A DNA stretch of 64,000 bases, from positions 67,115,001 through 67,179,000 of the forward strand of contig NC_083698.1 of assembly GCF_033118175.1 (NCBI RefSeq), read 5' to 3'. This DNA is from Dama dama (lineage: Eukaryota > Chordata > Mammalia > Artiodactyla > Cervidae). The position numbers were made by a program, and so were the translations under genes. Shown in pieces: positions 46,086 to 57,785 of the stretch. The notes under the pieces are model-generated. The model made no database searches. It saw nothing but the letters and a program-made list of their open reading frames with translations, and was not told where the DNA came from. Position 1 is the first letter of the stretch, and every line of letters starts with the position of its first letter.

Positions 46086-47832
46086 CACTTTCAAAATGAA
46101 GAGATGAGTGCAGACTACGGCCAGTTTTCAAACCCTGTTTCTGGACCTCCTTTTAGCCTTGTTGTGTCGCTTTGCATACAGTTCTGTTTATACTCAATTC
46201 CAGGTCTCCCGTCCTCAAAAACTGACCTGTCAAATTCCTAAGCGTGTGGTTTTAAATTCCATCTGTTGAAATCCACCAAAAAATTTTTAAATTGGTTTGG
46301 AGATCTTATCTAATTTAAGCATTGTGTGTCAATGATCTAAAATGGAATGCTATCTTCTCTTCTCCAATTTCTGTTTACAACATTATAGCAACCAAGGAAA
46401 CTATGATGGGCTGGGCTCATGCATAGGAGACTGAATTTTTTGAAGTGCAATCAAGAGGGGGGAAAAAAAAAGGCCATGGCATTTTGTATGCCCCAGGGAA
46501 CAATTCAAGGTCTTATTTTAAGGTTCTTTGCCATTCTCAGAAAAAAAAATTTTTTTTTCACCTGTCACTTTAAAATTTCAGCAGATCACAACAGCTTATT
46601 TCCACAAGACGGTAACAGATTGGAAGATAAAGGGGAAAGGGCTCATGGAGATAAGGGACTAGCAATAAATCCTCAAACTGTATAACTATGGTGTTAACAG
46701 AGTTCATTTGAGGATCCAAGACAACTTCTTAACTCATGGATTTTCACTCTCGTTTTTATTAGTTATAAAATAGCACCCACTAACTTTAGTCAGGAATAAC
46801 ATAAAGGTTTCTTATGCAGCACCACAAATACATGTGCATTGTGAGAAAAGAAATGAGTAAATTACTGATTATATTTTGAATTGTATGCTATCTCCCGTCC
46901 CCCATATACATAAATAAAACACAACCATCCGTGTTTTATCCCCCCACCTTTCTCACATCAGCTAAGCTCCGTTTTGCTATCAGCTTGTTCCTTTGTTACA
47001 TAACCACATTCTCAGTCCATCCTTTCATTTCCTTCCAAGTGCTTTCCATCATGGCTGTGGTGTCTGAAGCTCATTACACCTACTGGCGTGCCGGTGCTAA
47101 AGCATTTACTGTTCTCAGCCCAGCACATTCTTTGCTTGCAAATGCTTTAGATTCTTTTCCTTGGACAATAAACCAAGAAATCTGCAAATTCATACTTAAT
47201 CTGTCATAGCCCTGTCACCCAATCCAATCCTCTCTAAACAAAATCCTTTTGGTGAGAGGAAGACAATACCTCTGTTTCATAAATAATTTTTCCACCCACC
47301 TTAATCTGCTGTCTATGAATATTAATGAGTCTCATCGATTCATGTCTCCATTTTATGTCCGATATTAGACACCTTCCCAGAAAGCTAGCTGTCAAGGTTG
47401 CAAAGGAACCTATTTCACTTTCACATTAAATTAGCAGAATTAAAAAGGGTGGATTCTTTGGCTTGTAGATTTCAAGAGATACTCCTTTACATTGTCCCCA
47501 AATTACAGATCAGTCCTTGCAGGAAGGAGAGGCGGGTCACTTCTTTTTTGTCTGCTCCTGGCAGACAAAATTGGTGACTTGATACCAAGAAAAATTTTTC
47601 AGACACCCATTAAATGTGCTTGTTTTATCTCTCCATTCCTTTGCTTGCCTTTTTAAAAATGTCTTCCTTTTTGAGTCTAGGTCTGAATTCCTATGAGGTT
47701 CTGCTTCCTTTGGCTATTTTTGCCTTAAAGTTCTTTGTGTACTGACCACAGATTAACTGGGATAGATTTCAGGGCTGCTGCTGGCCTATAAGAAATCTTT
47801 GTGAAAATTAAGAGAGTGTTCTTCTGACAGAC

Positions 47833-47854
47833 TTAATTAGGAAATTAATTTCCT
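47833..47854. promoter_or_regulatory. TAATTA-type motif cluster with perfect palindrome
   Basis: TTAATTAG is followed directly by AGGAAATTAATTTCCT, a perfect 16-bp palindrome (47839-47854) centred on TTAA. Two homeodomain-type cores (TAATTA and ATTAAT) are spaced about 11 bp apart. Confidence 0.4.
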
Positions 47855-48966
47855 CTAAATGGACATATTAGAAAGAGGAAACCCCCCTGGGTGAGCATAC
47901 CTGTGGACCAGGATCCAGGGCCTCGTGAGGGGAATGTGGGCTGCATTTCAGCACCTACTTCCTCTCCACAGGGTACCTTGGTTAGCTTCTTTCTTAAATC
48001 TTTCACGTATATCCCTTTGCTGGTTTCTTGAACCCAAAGTGTTTTGGAGACCCCAGAGATTTGCTTAGACCCTTCTCACTTGCAATTCACGTTTTTCCTC
48101 CTTTATTCTTTTTCATAGTATTAACGCTAAACCCCTTGTTTAACTGCCAGGTTTTATTGGAGCACCCTGAATTCATCTTTCCATCTTTGAGCAATTTGAA
48201 TAGGAATTCAAATGATATCCTTGGGTACTTTTTGTTTATGTGGTTGGTTGATTTTTTAATACATGCTTTCACATGTTCAAAGACTTGTTTGCTGATAGCA
48301 TTATTTGTTGCTTAAATGACAAACATATGGTCAGTTGCCTGAGGAGCTGTGCTATTTCAAGGGGGTTCAGGAAGCCTGCTCTAGGTCTGACTATACTCTT
48401 CCTTGCTTACCACTCAGGCCTGAAATTCTACCTTAAAACCATATCTTTTTAGATTAAGTAACTAGCAGCCCTGTTGCAATGTGTTACACTTGGAAAGAAC
48501 TAAGTAGACCCCATTGTCCCTATCAGTCACTGACTTTAGTGAGAATTACTGTATCAAGTCCTATTCTAAGGGCAGTTATGTGGGAGAATAAAGATGGTTT
48601 GGGGCATGTAATGTACTATCCCCCTAGTGGGAAGGTCTCCTTAGGCTGGCAGAATACCCTTTGGCCATTTTGAAGGATCCTTTGGAGAACAAGAGACATG
48701 GAAGGCAAACTTCCCTTTGCTCTGTCTTTGTCTAGAGTAATCCCAGGGTAGTATTGGTATTACCTCTTCAGCAGCCTTGGTGTTTCCCGGTGTGACTAAG
48801 GGTGGGACTCCTCCCCCTGTTGGAGCAGCTGGGAACTCAGCTTTCTTCCTTTGGCCTACAATACTCTCACCCTATTTTGACCTTGCTGTTTGGTATATGC
48901 ATTGAACTTCTCAAGGGCCCAAGGTTAGTGATATTAACAGGGCAAGACACACATCTAAGAAATAAT

Positions 48967-49016
48967 TCTTACATGAATTATTTTCATGTAAGATCTTTTC
49001 CCTCTGTGGAAAGATC
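48967..49016. repeat. two adjacent hairpin-capable inverted repeats
   Basis: TCTTACATGAA (48967-48977) pairs perfectly with TTCATGTAAGA (48983-48993) around a 5-nt loop. AGATCTTTTCC (48991-49001) pairs with GGAAAGATCT (about 49008-49017) with one bulged T. Confidence 0.8.
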
Positions 49017-49344
49017 TATAGGAGACAGATCATGGATGCAAGAATATTGGAGAAATAAGAGTTTTGAAAAAATCATCCTTAGTCTAGCCCTGGCCCTCTC
49101 AAAGTGGGCTGCATACATATCTGAGAGCACAGAACCATGAGTTATGTAGAAACTAAACATGGTGCATCTTCCTGAGTGTCAATTTTACTAGGTAATTAAA
49201 TGTCTTAAGTGTTAGTTTTAAATTAAAACAAACTTGAGTGTATCATGGAATGGAATACAGCAGCCACAGTAATGCTTATAACAAGCACCAAAGAAAATGA
49301 ATACATGATCATAGAAAACAGATCGTAGATCTTAGAAATCCTCT

Positions 49345-49510
49345 AAGCCTGTACTTTCACAAATGACTGTGGATCAGAGCACCTGCAGAACTTCAAAAGA
49401 AACTTCAAAACAATACCAATGCTGGGCCCCTTTCCAAATGGACTCTAGAATGCTGATATTTCTCCAAAGCCTCTCAGGTGATTTGAAAGGTGATTTGCAT
49501 CCATTGTTCT
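49345..49510. mobile_element. MER5-like fragment, diverged
   Basis: ggatcagagcacctgcagaactt, caatgctgggcccctttcc and ctctcaggtgatttgaaagg resemble the hAT-Charlie MER5 pattern. Confidence is limited by divergence. Confidence 0.5.
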
Positions 49511-51139
49511 ACCTATGACATGCTTCTCACCAGGATCCGCTACATAGCATGTGGGGCCTAGTACAGAACAGAAATGCAGAGCCTTTGTTATAAATTACTA
49601 AGAATTTTCAATGGTGGCAGCAGAGCATTAAACTAAGCGCAGAGCCTGAGGGCAGTGCCCAGTGCTCATGCCCCTGAAGTCAGTCCTGCCCCCTAAAAGC
49701 AGGAAGAGCGCCTGCTGCCACCTTTAGAGAAAGCCAGAGGTGTGCAGGTTGGGGAAGAGCTGTGTCTTCCTCTACATGTGCTAGTTAAGGGGACACACAC
49801 ATACACACATACACACAGCTGGGTGGGTAGTTTAAAGATACCCCTTGGTAGAAGTATTTGGCAGAGATTAAATGTGGTTTTCTTAATGTGAAAACACATT
49901 TGTTTATCTAAGTTGAGAATGAAACTGTCACATTTTGACTCTGACCTACCTTGGCTGGATTTTAAATTCTAGTGTATATTTTCTCCCACAATCACAACCT
50001 CCCTCCCTATTCCCGCACAGTTTCTCATACATCAAAATATTTATCCAAAATTGTAACTCAGATTACTGGGAAGTGTTTTGTCCTTTTGACCACAACTGAG
50101 TTGGGGTCCCTCTCTGAAATAACTGTGTCTGCTGTTTTGGAGAGTGATGAGAACTAAGGTTACACGTATGCACACACATGCGCGTGCACACACACATGTG
50201 TGTTGGGGTTACACGCACACACACTTCAGCGTCAGAGAAGGAAAGGTCTGCAGAGCTTGTAAGGATTACAGATCTGAGAATAAGCCTCACAATAAGGAGT
50301 TCAGGCGACTGTCTTCTCCTGAAGAGGAGAAAGCCTGCAGGATAAAGACTTTGGTGGGGGCAGGAGCAGATGCACATGTGTGGTCCTGGGGGAAATGCAG
50401 GGAGGAGAGGACCTGGTGATCTGCTGAAGGAACAGAGTGCATTTGTTCTCTGGAGATTCGGCACACAGGCAAGGTACAGAGAGTTAATGAACCAAAGGGA
50501 GGATAGGTACACTGGGGAATTCAGAGTAAGTGAATAAAATTCTCATTATGTCGTCTCTGGAATTAATATGCAAGCTTTCCTCTCTCCCAGGGCTTCTTTT
50601 TGGCATTGGCTGCTATGAAATACTTGGGGCCAAAGACAGAACAGAGCCCTAGAGGAAAGGAGGTGATTCACGTTCCTGGGAATTTGCAGCCAACCAGGGA
50701 GACACAGCAGAGAGAGGAGGCCAGAGCCTGTAGGATTGCAAAAGCTATCTCAAAGCCCTGGAAATCATTAGCCAGTCCTGATGGCAAGGGCAGTCTGCTC
50801 AGATGGGTCTGTGGAGAGACCCAGTGTGGGTCGTTTTATGACGACCACTGTTCACCTGACGATCAGCCTTCTTGACGCCAGACCCCTGTCTGTCTCTGAT
50901 ACTTAATGTCTGAGGCTCATCCCTTATTATCCGAAGACCATTTTTCAACTCAGAACCTTATACAAATGAAAGAGTTCATTGAGACCTAGAAAGTCCATAT
51001 GATGGAATAGCCCATAAACAGCATGGTTTATGTATGCTGAATGTATGACGGCAAGGCATGCACATGCAGAGTGAGGCAATGACACAAAAAAAACCTCAAA
51101 TCCTGCAGAGACGTTCTTGTGGCAGTGCTCAGGACAGAT
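49511..51139. other. unique sequence with short CA tracts
   Basis: Interrupted CA tracts lie at 49793-49817 and 50167-50225. Sequence at about 49540-49690 looks like an unassigned old repeat. The 149-codon antisense frame at 50063-50512 is driven by the CA tract and has no domain. Confidence 0.45.
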
Positions 51140-51335
51140 TTCCAGGTCAGGTAAATATGAGCTCTGCTCCCACCTCTGTGTACTTGGAGACAGATTACTC
51201 AACCTCTATTAGACTTATTTTCTCCAAATAAAAAAGACATTGTGTTGAATACCTGTTTTATAAATTTGTCTTGAGGATTAAATGAGAAGGTGTAGGCAAA
51301 GGTCTTAGCATAGAACATAGAAGGTAATCAGTATA
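51140..51335 (+). mobile_element. MIR SINE, diverged
   Basis: gagctctgctcccacctctgtg, acagattactcaacctctatt, cttgaggattaaatgagaagg, gtcttagcatagaacatagaagg. Confidence 0.75.
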
Positions 51336-52024
51336 CTTACACATACATACTATTTAGTAGGCTAGTAGGCACATAGCAACTATTTACTAGTAATTATTGT
51401 TAGCTATCAATCCTTTCCTTCCCTCTGTCCCCACTTTTGGGATAAATGAAAACCTCTGCCAAGAGCGACTTAAAAAGGAGATGTTTCTGGTCAGGTTCTG
51501 GCTAGGTTTTAAGATATTCTTGTCCTAATTTCATGTACTTGGCTGGTCTTCTATGCCCCACAGGCCCTCGTCCACAAAAAGCCTAATAGCCTGGGTCATA
51601 ACAGGCTTGGTAACAGGGCTGATATGTTAATAAAAAGACAGATTTCTCAGCCTCTGTCTTCTGTTGTTTTCAGACATTACACTGGGAGCTTAAGTTGCGA
51701 CTGCAATCCTGATTTACTTCCTGATCAATTTGGACAATGCTGGAAAAGGAAGTGGTCCCTTCTGTTTCTTCCAGTGTGTGTCAAGAGACAAGACCTCAGA
51801 ACTGTGACTCTTAGAGCTACCTTCTAGCAGCCAGAGAGAGAACTCACACAGATCAGAAGGTCCCATGGAGTACATGCCTTTCAAAAATGCATCTTTGAGC
51901 ATTCTGTTGCAAAATGAGATAATTAAGGATGATGAAGTGAGATTTTTTTTTTCAACAATGCTTTTCATTAATAGGATTATCTTCTGTGCCAAGATTATAG
52001 TATACTTTGGGAATCAAGATGTGG
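51336..52024. other. unique non-coding sequence
   Basis: No gene supported. The opposing frames at 51624-52194 have no signature. Confidence 0.5.
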
Positions 52025-52258
52025 GTTTTTTTTTTCTTAAGCTTTTGATTTATTTATTTGGCTGCTTTGGTCTTAGCTGTGGTACATGGAATCTTTCATT
52101 GCAGTGTACAGATTCTCTGGTTGTGGCACACATGTTCAGTAGTTGGGGCACAAGGGCCAGTTGCTTCGAGGCATGTGGGATCTTAGTTCCCTGACCAGGG
52201 ATCGAACCCACATCCCCTGCATTGCAAGGTGGATCCTTAATTACTGGACCACCAGGGA
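52025..52258 (-). mobile_element. CHR-type SINE
   Basis: T-tract, gatttatttatttggctgctttgg, gttgcttcgaggcatgtggg, ccctgaccagggatcgaaccc, gaccaccaggga: an antisense CHR element. Confidence 0.9.
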
Positions 52259-52317
52259 TGTTGCTAACGTTTGTTTTTTTTTTTTTTTTTAACTTTTAAG
52301 TTTATATTGGAGTATAG

Positions 52318-52413
52318 TGCCTGGAGAATCCCGTGGACAGAGGAGCCTGGTGAACTACAATCCATAGGGTCACAAAGAGTCAGACAGGACTTAAGCAATT
52401 TAGCATGCACACA
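52318..52413 (+). mobile_element. BovA-unit SINE nested in L1
   Basis: tgcctggagaatcccgtggacagaggagcctgg ... cagacaggacttaagcaatttagcatgcacaca. TATAG on both sides (52313-52317, 52414-52418) is a 5-bp candidate duplication. Confidence 0.85.
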
Positions 52414-52498
52414 TATAGTTGATTTACAATGTTGTGATATGTTCAAGTGCACAGCAAAATGATTTAGTTATACATATACATGTTTCTGTTCTTTTTTA

Positions 52499-52708
52499 GG
52501 GATTCCCTGGTAACTCAGTGGTAAAGAACCCACCTGCCAAGGCAGGAGACCCAGGTTCAATCCCTGGGCTGGGACAATCCTCTAGAGAAGAAAATGGCAA
52601 TCCACTCCAGTATCCTTGCCTGGAAAATTACATGGACAGAGGAGTCTGGTGGGCTACAGTCTATGGGGTTGCAAAGAGTTGGACACCATTGAACGGGTAA
52701 ACAACAGT
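52499..52708 (+). mobile_element. Bov-tA SINE nested in L1
   Basis: Full-length head (gggattccctggtaactcag) and BovA body through gttggacaccattgaacggg. The L1 sequence resumes afterwards near 52720. Confidence 0.92.
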
Positions 52709-52800
52709 TTTGTTTTCAAATTCTTTTCCCATTTAGGTTATTACATAATATTGAGCAGAGTTCCCTATGCTACATGAACACACTGCTGTATTTAAAATAG

Positions 52801-53415
52801 ATAAACAAGATGTGCTTTTTGTGTATGTGAAATTATAGATGAGCGGTTTTTTTAATGCCCTGACTTAGAAAAATAAAAAGTAGGCAAACCTATGTTTCCC
52901 CCTACCACCATTCAATTTTTTAAAAAATTATTTTTACCAGCTCATGAAATAAAAATGCTGGAAACCACTGATATAGACCACCCTGGCTGTTTGGGGAAAG
53001 TAAATAACTTCCAGATTAGCAGCTACCCGGAACATTTCCCCAGATGATAGACCCCTGGGCTTTTGCTGCATAAATTATTTCATGTCTCTTATATGGTGAA
53101 TACAGCAAATGAGGGCAAAAGGAATTTTATGAGAGTTCACAGGTTCCCCCAATAAACCAATGGTGTACTATAAGGAGGGGTGCAAGGTCAAGAGCGCTGC
53201 TCACACTCCCACTGTGGATGCAACCCTTCCTTTATGCACACAGGCCTGAGCCCATTCACTGTTGGTGCTGATCCAGTACTTCCAAAATATTACATTAATA
53301 TTTAAAAACTTTAAAAATAAAATATCTTTTGTTAGAGTTTCAACTTCAACCTGGTTTTGTTTGGGTTAAAAACACCATGTTTCTTTTTTTTTTGGTGAGG
53401 GTCCAGTATTGTAAC
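52801..53415. other. unique AT-rich sequence
   Basis: Nothing recognisable. Confidence 0.5.
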
Positions 53416-53615
53416 GGGCTTCCCCGGTGGCTCAGTGGTAAAGAATCCTCCTGCCATGCTGGAGACGCAGGAGACTCGGGTTTGCTCTCTGGGTCGGGAA
53501 GATCCCCTGGAGGAGGGTATAGCAACCCATTCCAGCATTCTTGCCTGAAAAATCCCATGGACGTGGGGTCGCAAAGAATCGGACATGACTGAAGCAGCTA
53601 AGCATGGCATGGAAC
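53416..53615 (+). mobile_element. Bov-tA SINE
   Basis: gggcttccccggtggctcag head, ctctgggtcgggaagatccc, BovA body lacking the gaggagcctggtgggctac segment. ATTGTAA at 53408-53414 and 53616-53622 is a candidate 7-bp duplication. It accounts for the 70-113-codon antisense frames. Confidence 0.93.
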
Positions 53616-53811
53616 ATTGTAAAACTGCTCCTTTCATCATTATAACTAGGAGGTCCCAAACTTCACTAGCCATGAGGTCACATGTCCAATGATATATCCT
53701 GAATTATGTGTTTTGCCCTATCTTCTCATGTTTGCCAACCTGCTTCAGTGAGTTTTTCTAGAACTCTCTGAGAAGAGTTCATGTGATTCTCTTAACTTTC
53801 CTGGGAGTTAC

Positions 53812-53980
53812 ATGATCCTGGGCTCCATCCCTGAATGGGGGAGATCCCCTGGCAGAGGGCATGGCAACCCACTCCAGTATTCTTGCCTGGAGAATCCTAA
53901 GGATAGAGGAGCCTGGTAGGCTACAGTCCATGGGGTCACAAAGAGTCAGACATGACCGAGCAACTTTCACTTTCACTTTT
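53812..53980 (+). mobile_element. Bov-tA SINE, 5'-truncated
   Basis: Starts within the head (catccctgaatgggggagatcccctgg) and runs through the complete BovA body to ttcactttcactttt. Confidence 0.92.
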
Positions 53981-55362
53981 CATAAGATACTGACCAGCCA
54001 TTGGACCTTCATACCATCCCACGGCCCCAGGTCATCCTTCCTGTCCTCTAGGCCTCAGTCTCCCTTATCCTGTCTTCACCTCCCAGGCCATCGTGGCTCA
54101 TTTCTGCTGCCTCTGCCTGGAATGACTATTCATTCAAATCCTTCCCCTCCTCCAAGGTTCTGCTCAAGTCACATTTCCTCTAGGAGTTCTACAATCCCTA
54201 GCATACAAATGTCCTCTTCTCATTTTCCTGATGCACTCTGTACTCCCCAAATCCAGGGCATTGTGGTGAATGCTGAAATGGCTATTTATGTGTCTATCTT
54301 CCTACCACTTCCCATTACTATGTGAGCTTCGGATGCAAGGACTAGATCCTTTTCTTCCAACTCAGTGAAGAACCGGCACAGTGTATTAAACACAGTAAGT
54401 CTGGTAAATACTAAATAAAACCGAATTGCCTTAAATTCTCACTAAGTTGTTCTCGACTGATTGTCATACTTCCCTGGAGTGTTTAAGAAAAAACTCTGTT
54501 TCTGCCAATAGGAATATTTGCTCTAATCAGTCCACAGAGGGAAATAACGACTCTTGAACCTTCCAGGAAACCACAGAGGATGGGTAGCCTCAATCACATT
54601 CAGGAAGGTAAAGTGCCAAATAAACATATGGATTCATGACAAGAATCCACACTGTGTCCCCCACCAGTCACTCCAAACAACATCGCTAGTTGATTTTGTG
54701 CAATATTAGCCTCTTTTAACCAGCCATCATTTCCTCTTTAAAAAAAAAAATAAGAAGAGTTAAGGGCAAGTAGGAAAAAAAAAAAGCCTTTGAATTAAAA
54801 TCTTAGCTTTTCTTTGAACATCCAGATGATTAAATGAGATCCAGACGAAAGCAGGCAATTTCCAAAAAATAAAACCCAGCCGGGGGTATCTGCATTCCCT
54901 CATGTTTCTCCTGGTAACCCCGTGGTAAAGTAAAGTAATGATTGATTCAGAGAGAATTATGGCTATTATAAACTGTAATCAGTGGTGGATGAGAATAATT
55001 ACACAAGGAAAGGGGGAAAAAGCTGAAACATGGCTGAGCAGTGTTCTGATGGATGGGGAAGTCATTTCCTGGCCGTTAATGACTGATTTTTCAACAGTCA
55101 GCACACAAGCTTTAATCCCAGAGGCGAGAAGGAGAAAAAAAAAGATGGCCACACTATTAAGGATGCTACTGATGTAACCTTACCAATTTTAATCTGAATA
55201 TAGTTGGTGCCTAGCCCCCTGTCTGTCCCTGCAATTGCAAACATACCCTTTGGGGGTGAGGTTAGGGCTAGCCTTTATCTGACAGATACCAGAAGGAGTT
55301 ATGGTTGGAGAGAAATCCCCCATATCACGGTGGTGGGATACAGCATCCCAATGTCACAGCAT
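53981..55362. other. unique sequence with a possible conserved non-coding stretch
   Basis: No gene supported. About 54880-55180 is repeat-free and contains TGATTGATT (54939-54947) and aataattac homeodomain/TALE-like cores. The frames here lack family resemblance. Confidence 0.45.
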
Positions 55363-55475
55363 TGTAGGTTGCTAGAACTAGAAGGGCCACAGAAATCACT
55401 TAATTCTCTGTTCATTTCATAGATGAGCCCAGAAAGGTGAAGGAACTTGTTCAAGTCACATAGCTGATCAGCTTT
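55363..55475. mobile_element. ancient mammalian repeat (MIR/L3-like)
   Basis: agaactagaagggccacagaaatc ... cagaaaggtgaaggaacttgttcaagtcacatagctgatcagc follows a known old mammalian repeat pattern. Family not resolved. Confidence 0.5.
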
Positions 55476-57409
55476 AGGCTTTATGGAGAAATTGCCCACA
55501 CAGGACCAGAAGGCAGGTTGGCTTTTGTCAAACACGTGTGATGGGATCTCTGAGGGAGATAGCTTTGCTAAACCTCTTTCAAATTTGGCATTAGCTTAGT
55601 CTCTTGCCCATTGAGCCAGGCTTTGGAGTTCAATATCTTGCCTGCATGAGTTGTTATGGGTGAGGTTACCAGAGAGCTGAGAGGCCGTGGTCTTGTTTTG
55701 GTTTACAGACCAGCAGTGAGTCCTGTAACCTGTGACACTGACACAGAGAGAGAGACAGAGGATCCAGTTTATCTTATCATTTGCAGCCATAAAACAAGAT
55801 AACTGATGGAAATAGATTAAAAGTCATAAAACTGTATAAAGCAGGACAGCCAAAAGTCAGTTGGTGACAACAACCCCCTTTGGAGCCCCATGATTTCAAA
55901 GAGCCTTTGGAATACTTTAGTGAAGTACTGGGTCTCTCTCTCTCTCATCTCTAGTGCAGAGTCTCCTAAAGCAGAGAAGATGGGTGGTAGTGATGAGCCT
56001 GTGACAAATTCCAGCAACCTCTCCTCACTCCCCCACTCAAGGACAAAGCACACGAGAAGGAATGAGCGGGTCGTCTCCTAAGAAAATATGACTGCCTCTG
56101 GGACTAAATTATGTCAAGATATAAGATCAGGAATGTCCAGATGCTGTTTATCCCTTCTTAATTAAATCTGGACTTCTTTAGGGGAAAAAATACCTCAGTT
56201 CCAGGAAAAGTTGTTTTGATTCTGAGGCTATTTGGACTTTGTTTTATGAAAACAAACATTTTAATCAAGATACCACCATTCCTGAATTTTCACTGTGAAG
56301 GTATTTTCTGAAGCAAACTCTCTAGAGCAAGTAATAATTGAATAATGATAATCTATTCAGCACTGTTTAATCATCTCCGTGTTTTCTCTGTTTCCACTTT
56401 TAGTTTCCTGAGACTATTTTCATCAGAATCAATCCCTTTCCAGGGACATTTTACAAAAATACTTTGAGAAAGTATTTGTCCACCCGGCATTCTTTTACCC
56501 TTCTTCTATCAAGCACACCTTACTTGTCCTTTAGGGAACTGTGATCCCCCACTTCTACAGGATCCCATATATCCACAAATCCCAGAGCAGCATCCCAGCC
56601 TGCCAGCCCTTCACCCCACCAACTCTCCACTCCACCAGGCCTCTACATGACCGCAAATGCAGAAGAGGGCCATGATCCTGAGGGCTAGTCCAGGTCCTCC
56701 ATCCCCAAGCCAGAGTGATTGGCATTGAGAGGGTCATTTCTACTGAGCTTTGTTACGTAGATGCTGAGAGAGTGTGTGCATGCCTGATCAATTTGGAGCA
56801 ACAGCTGTAAGGAGATCGTTTCTGAGCTGCCAGTATTATCTTCCCATCTGTAGGCTAAGAGAGACAGAAAGAGAGACTGAGGGAGAAGGAAACCCTATAT
56901 GTCATCCAAGCGCTTGGATCTATCAGAGCCTCACTTTTTAAATCTGATAATGGTGGACATCTCAGTTTTGTGCATGGATGGACATAACACTCCTCTTGTG
57001 CTGTAAACTAGATGAAATCAGATTACCTTCTCTCTAACTACTCAAAGTCCTGACAAAGACTAATGCTTTTCATTGGACTCACTCTGATTTAAATTTTGAC
57101 CAGAGAGTTTAGTACTTATTTTCAAAATTGAAATATTTGTAGTGAATTATTTTGCTAGTAACAAAGACCTATTGTACCTTTTAGAGCAGAAACATGTATC
57201 CTTTGACTGTAACTTGGATTTCTAAGCCCATTATGCATCCAGTTACAACCAATCTTTGCATCATATGTTTGGCATGAATGAACAAATGATTGAACAGACA
57301 GATGGGCTAAAAGTCTTTCAGATATTACCCAGAACCTACTGGAGACCTCCATCCTGCCAATGAGCTATTGGAGTGAATAACTATTTTTCTTAACCATGCA
57401 TGTGTGCAA

Positions 57410-57411
<2 letters not shown>
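55476..57411. other. unique non-coding sequence
   Basis: No gene supported. A short (GA)/(CT) run occurs near 55744-55760 and 55931-55947. Confidence 0.45.

Positions 57412-57453
<42 letters not shown>
57412..57453. repeat. (CA)n microsatellite, about 21 units
   Basis: An uninterrupted CA run. Confidence 0.97.
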
Positions 57454-57455
<2 letters not shown>

Positions 57456-57563
57456 CAAAACTGTCCTATTAAGCTTAACTAGAAAAAAAAGGAAAAGCTC
57501 TCTGAAGAAAATATTGGAAATGATTGTTTAAAATGTGATTTAAGGAAGCATGCCATTCCCCCA

Positions 57564-57785
57564 CGCATGTGTGCATGCGAAGTCACTTCAGTCATGTCCT
57601 ACTCTTTTCGACCTTATAGACTGTAGTCCATAAGGCTCCTCTGTCCATGGGATTCCCCAGGCAAGAATACTGGAATGGGTTGCCCTTCTCCAGGGGATCT
57701 TCCTGTCCTAGAGGTCGACTTATGTCTCTTATATTTCCTGCTTTGGCAGGCGGGTTCTTTACCACTTAGCGCCACTGGGAAGCCC
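57564..57785 (-). mobile_element. Bov-tA SINE
   Basis: Antisense BovA body and head (ggcaggcgggttctttacc ... actgggaagccc). GCCATTCCCCCA at 57552-57563 and 57786-57797 is a perfect 12-bp target duplication. Confidence 0.94.

Larger units (their letters stand above)
46086..49344. other. repeat-poor unique sequence
   Basis: About 3.2 kb with no recognised SINE or LINE and no supportable gene. It contains a 16-bp palindrome at 47839-47854 and adjacent hairpins at 48967-49016 (listed separately). Frames of 60-112 codons lack signatures. Confidence 0.45.
52274..52800 (-). mobile_element. ruminant L1 3' end interrupted by two SINEs
   Basis: It begins with a T-tract (antisense poly-A). The L1 sequence is in three blocks: ttatattggagtatag, then tatagttgatttacaatgttgtgatatg ... 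ttatacatatac ... ttctgttctttttta, then attcttttcccatttaggttattac ... agttccctatgctacatg. The breaks are SINE insertions. Confidence 0.85.

Noticed and set aside
49700..49720. gcgcctgctgccacc as a minus-strand CTCF motif
   Set aside because: The reverse complement lacks the G-run of the core.
53861..54325. A 154-codon plus-strand frame
   Set aside because: It starts inside a Bov-tA SINE and continues in Ser/Pro-rich low-complexity translation with no family resemblance.
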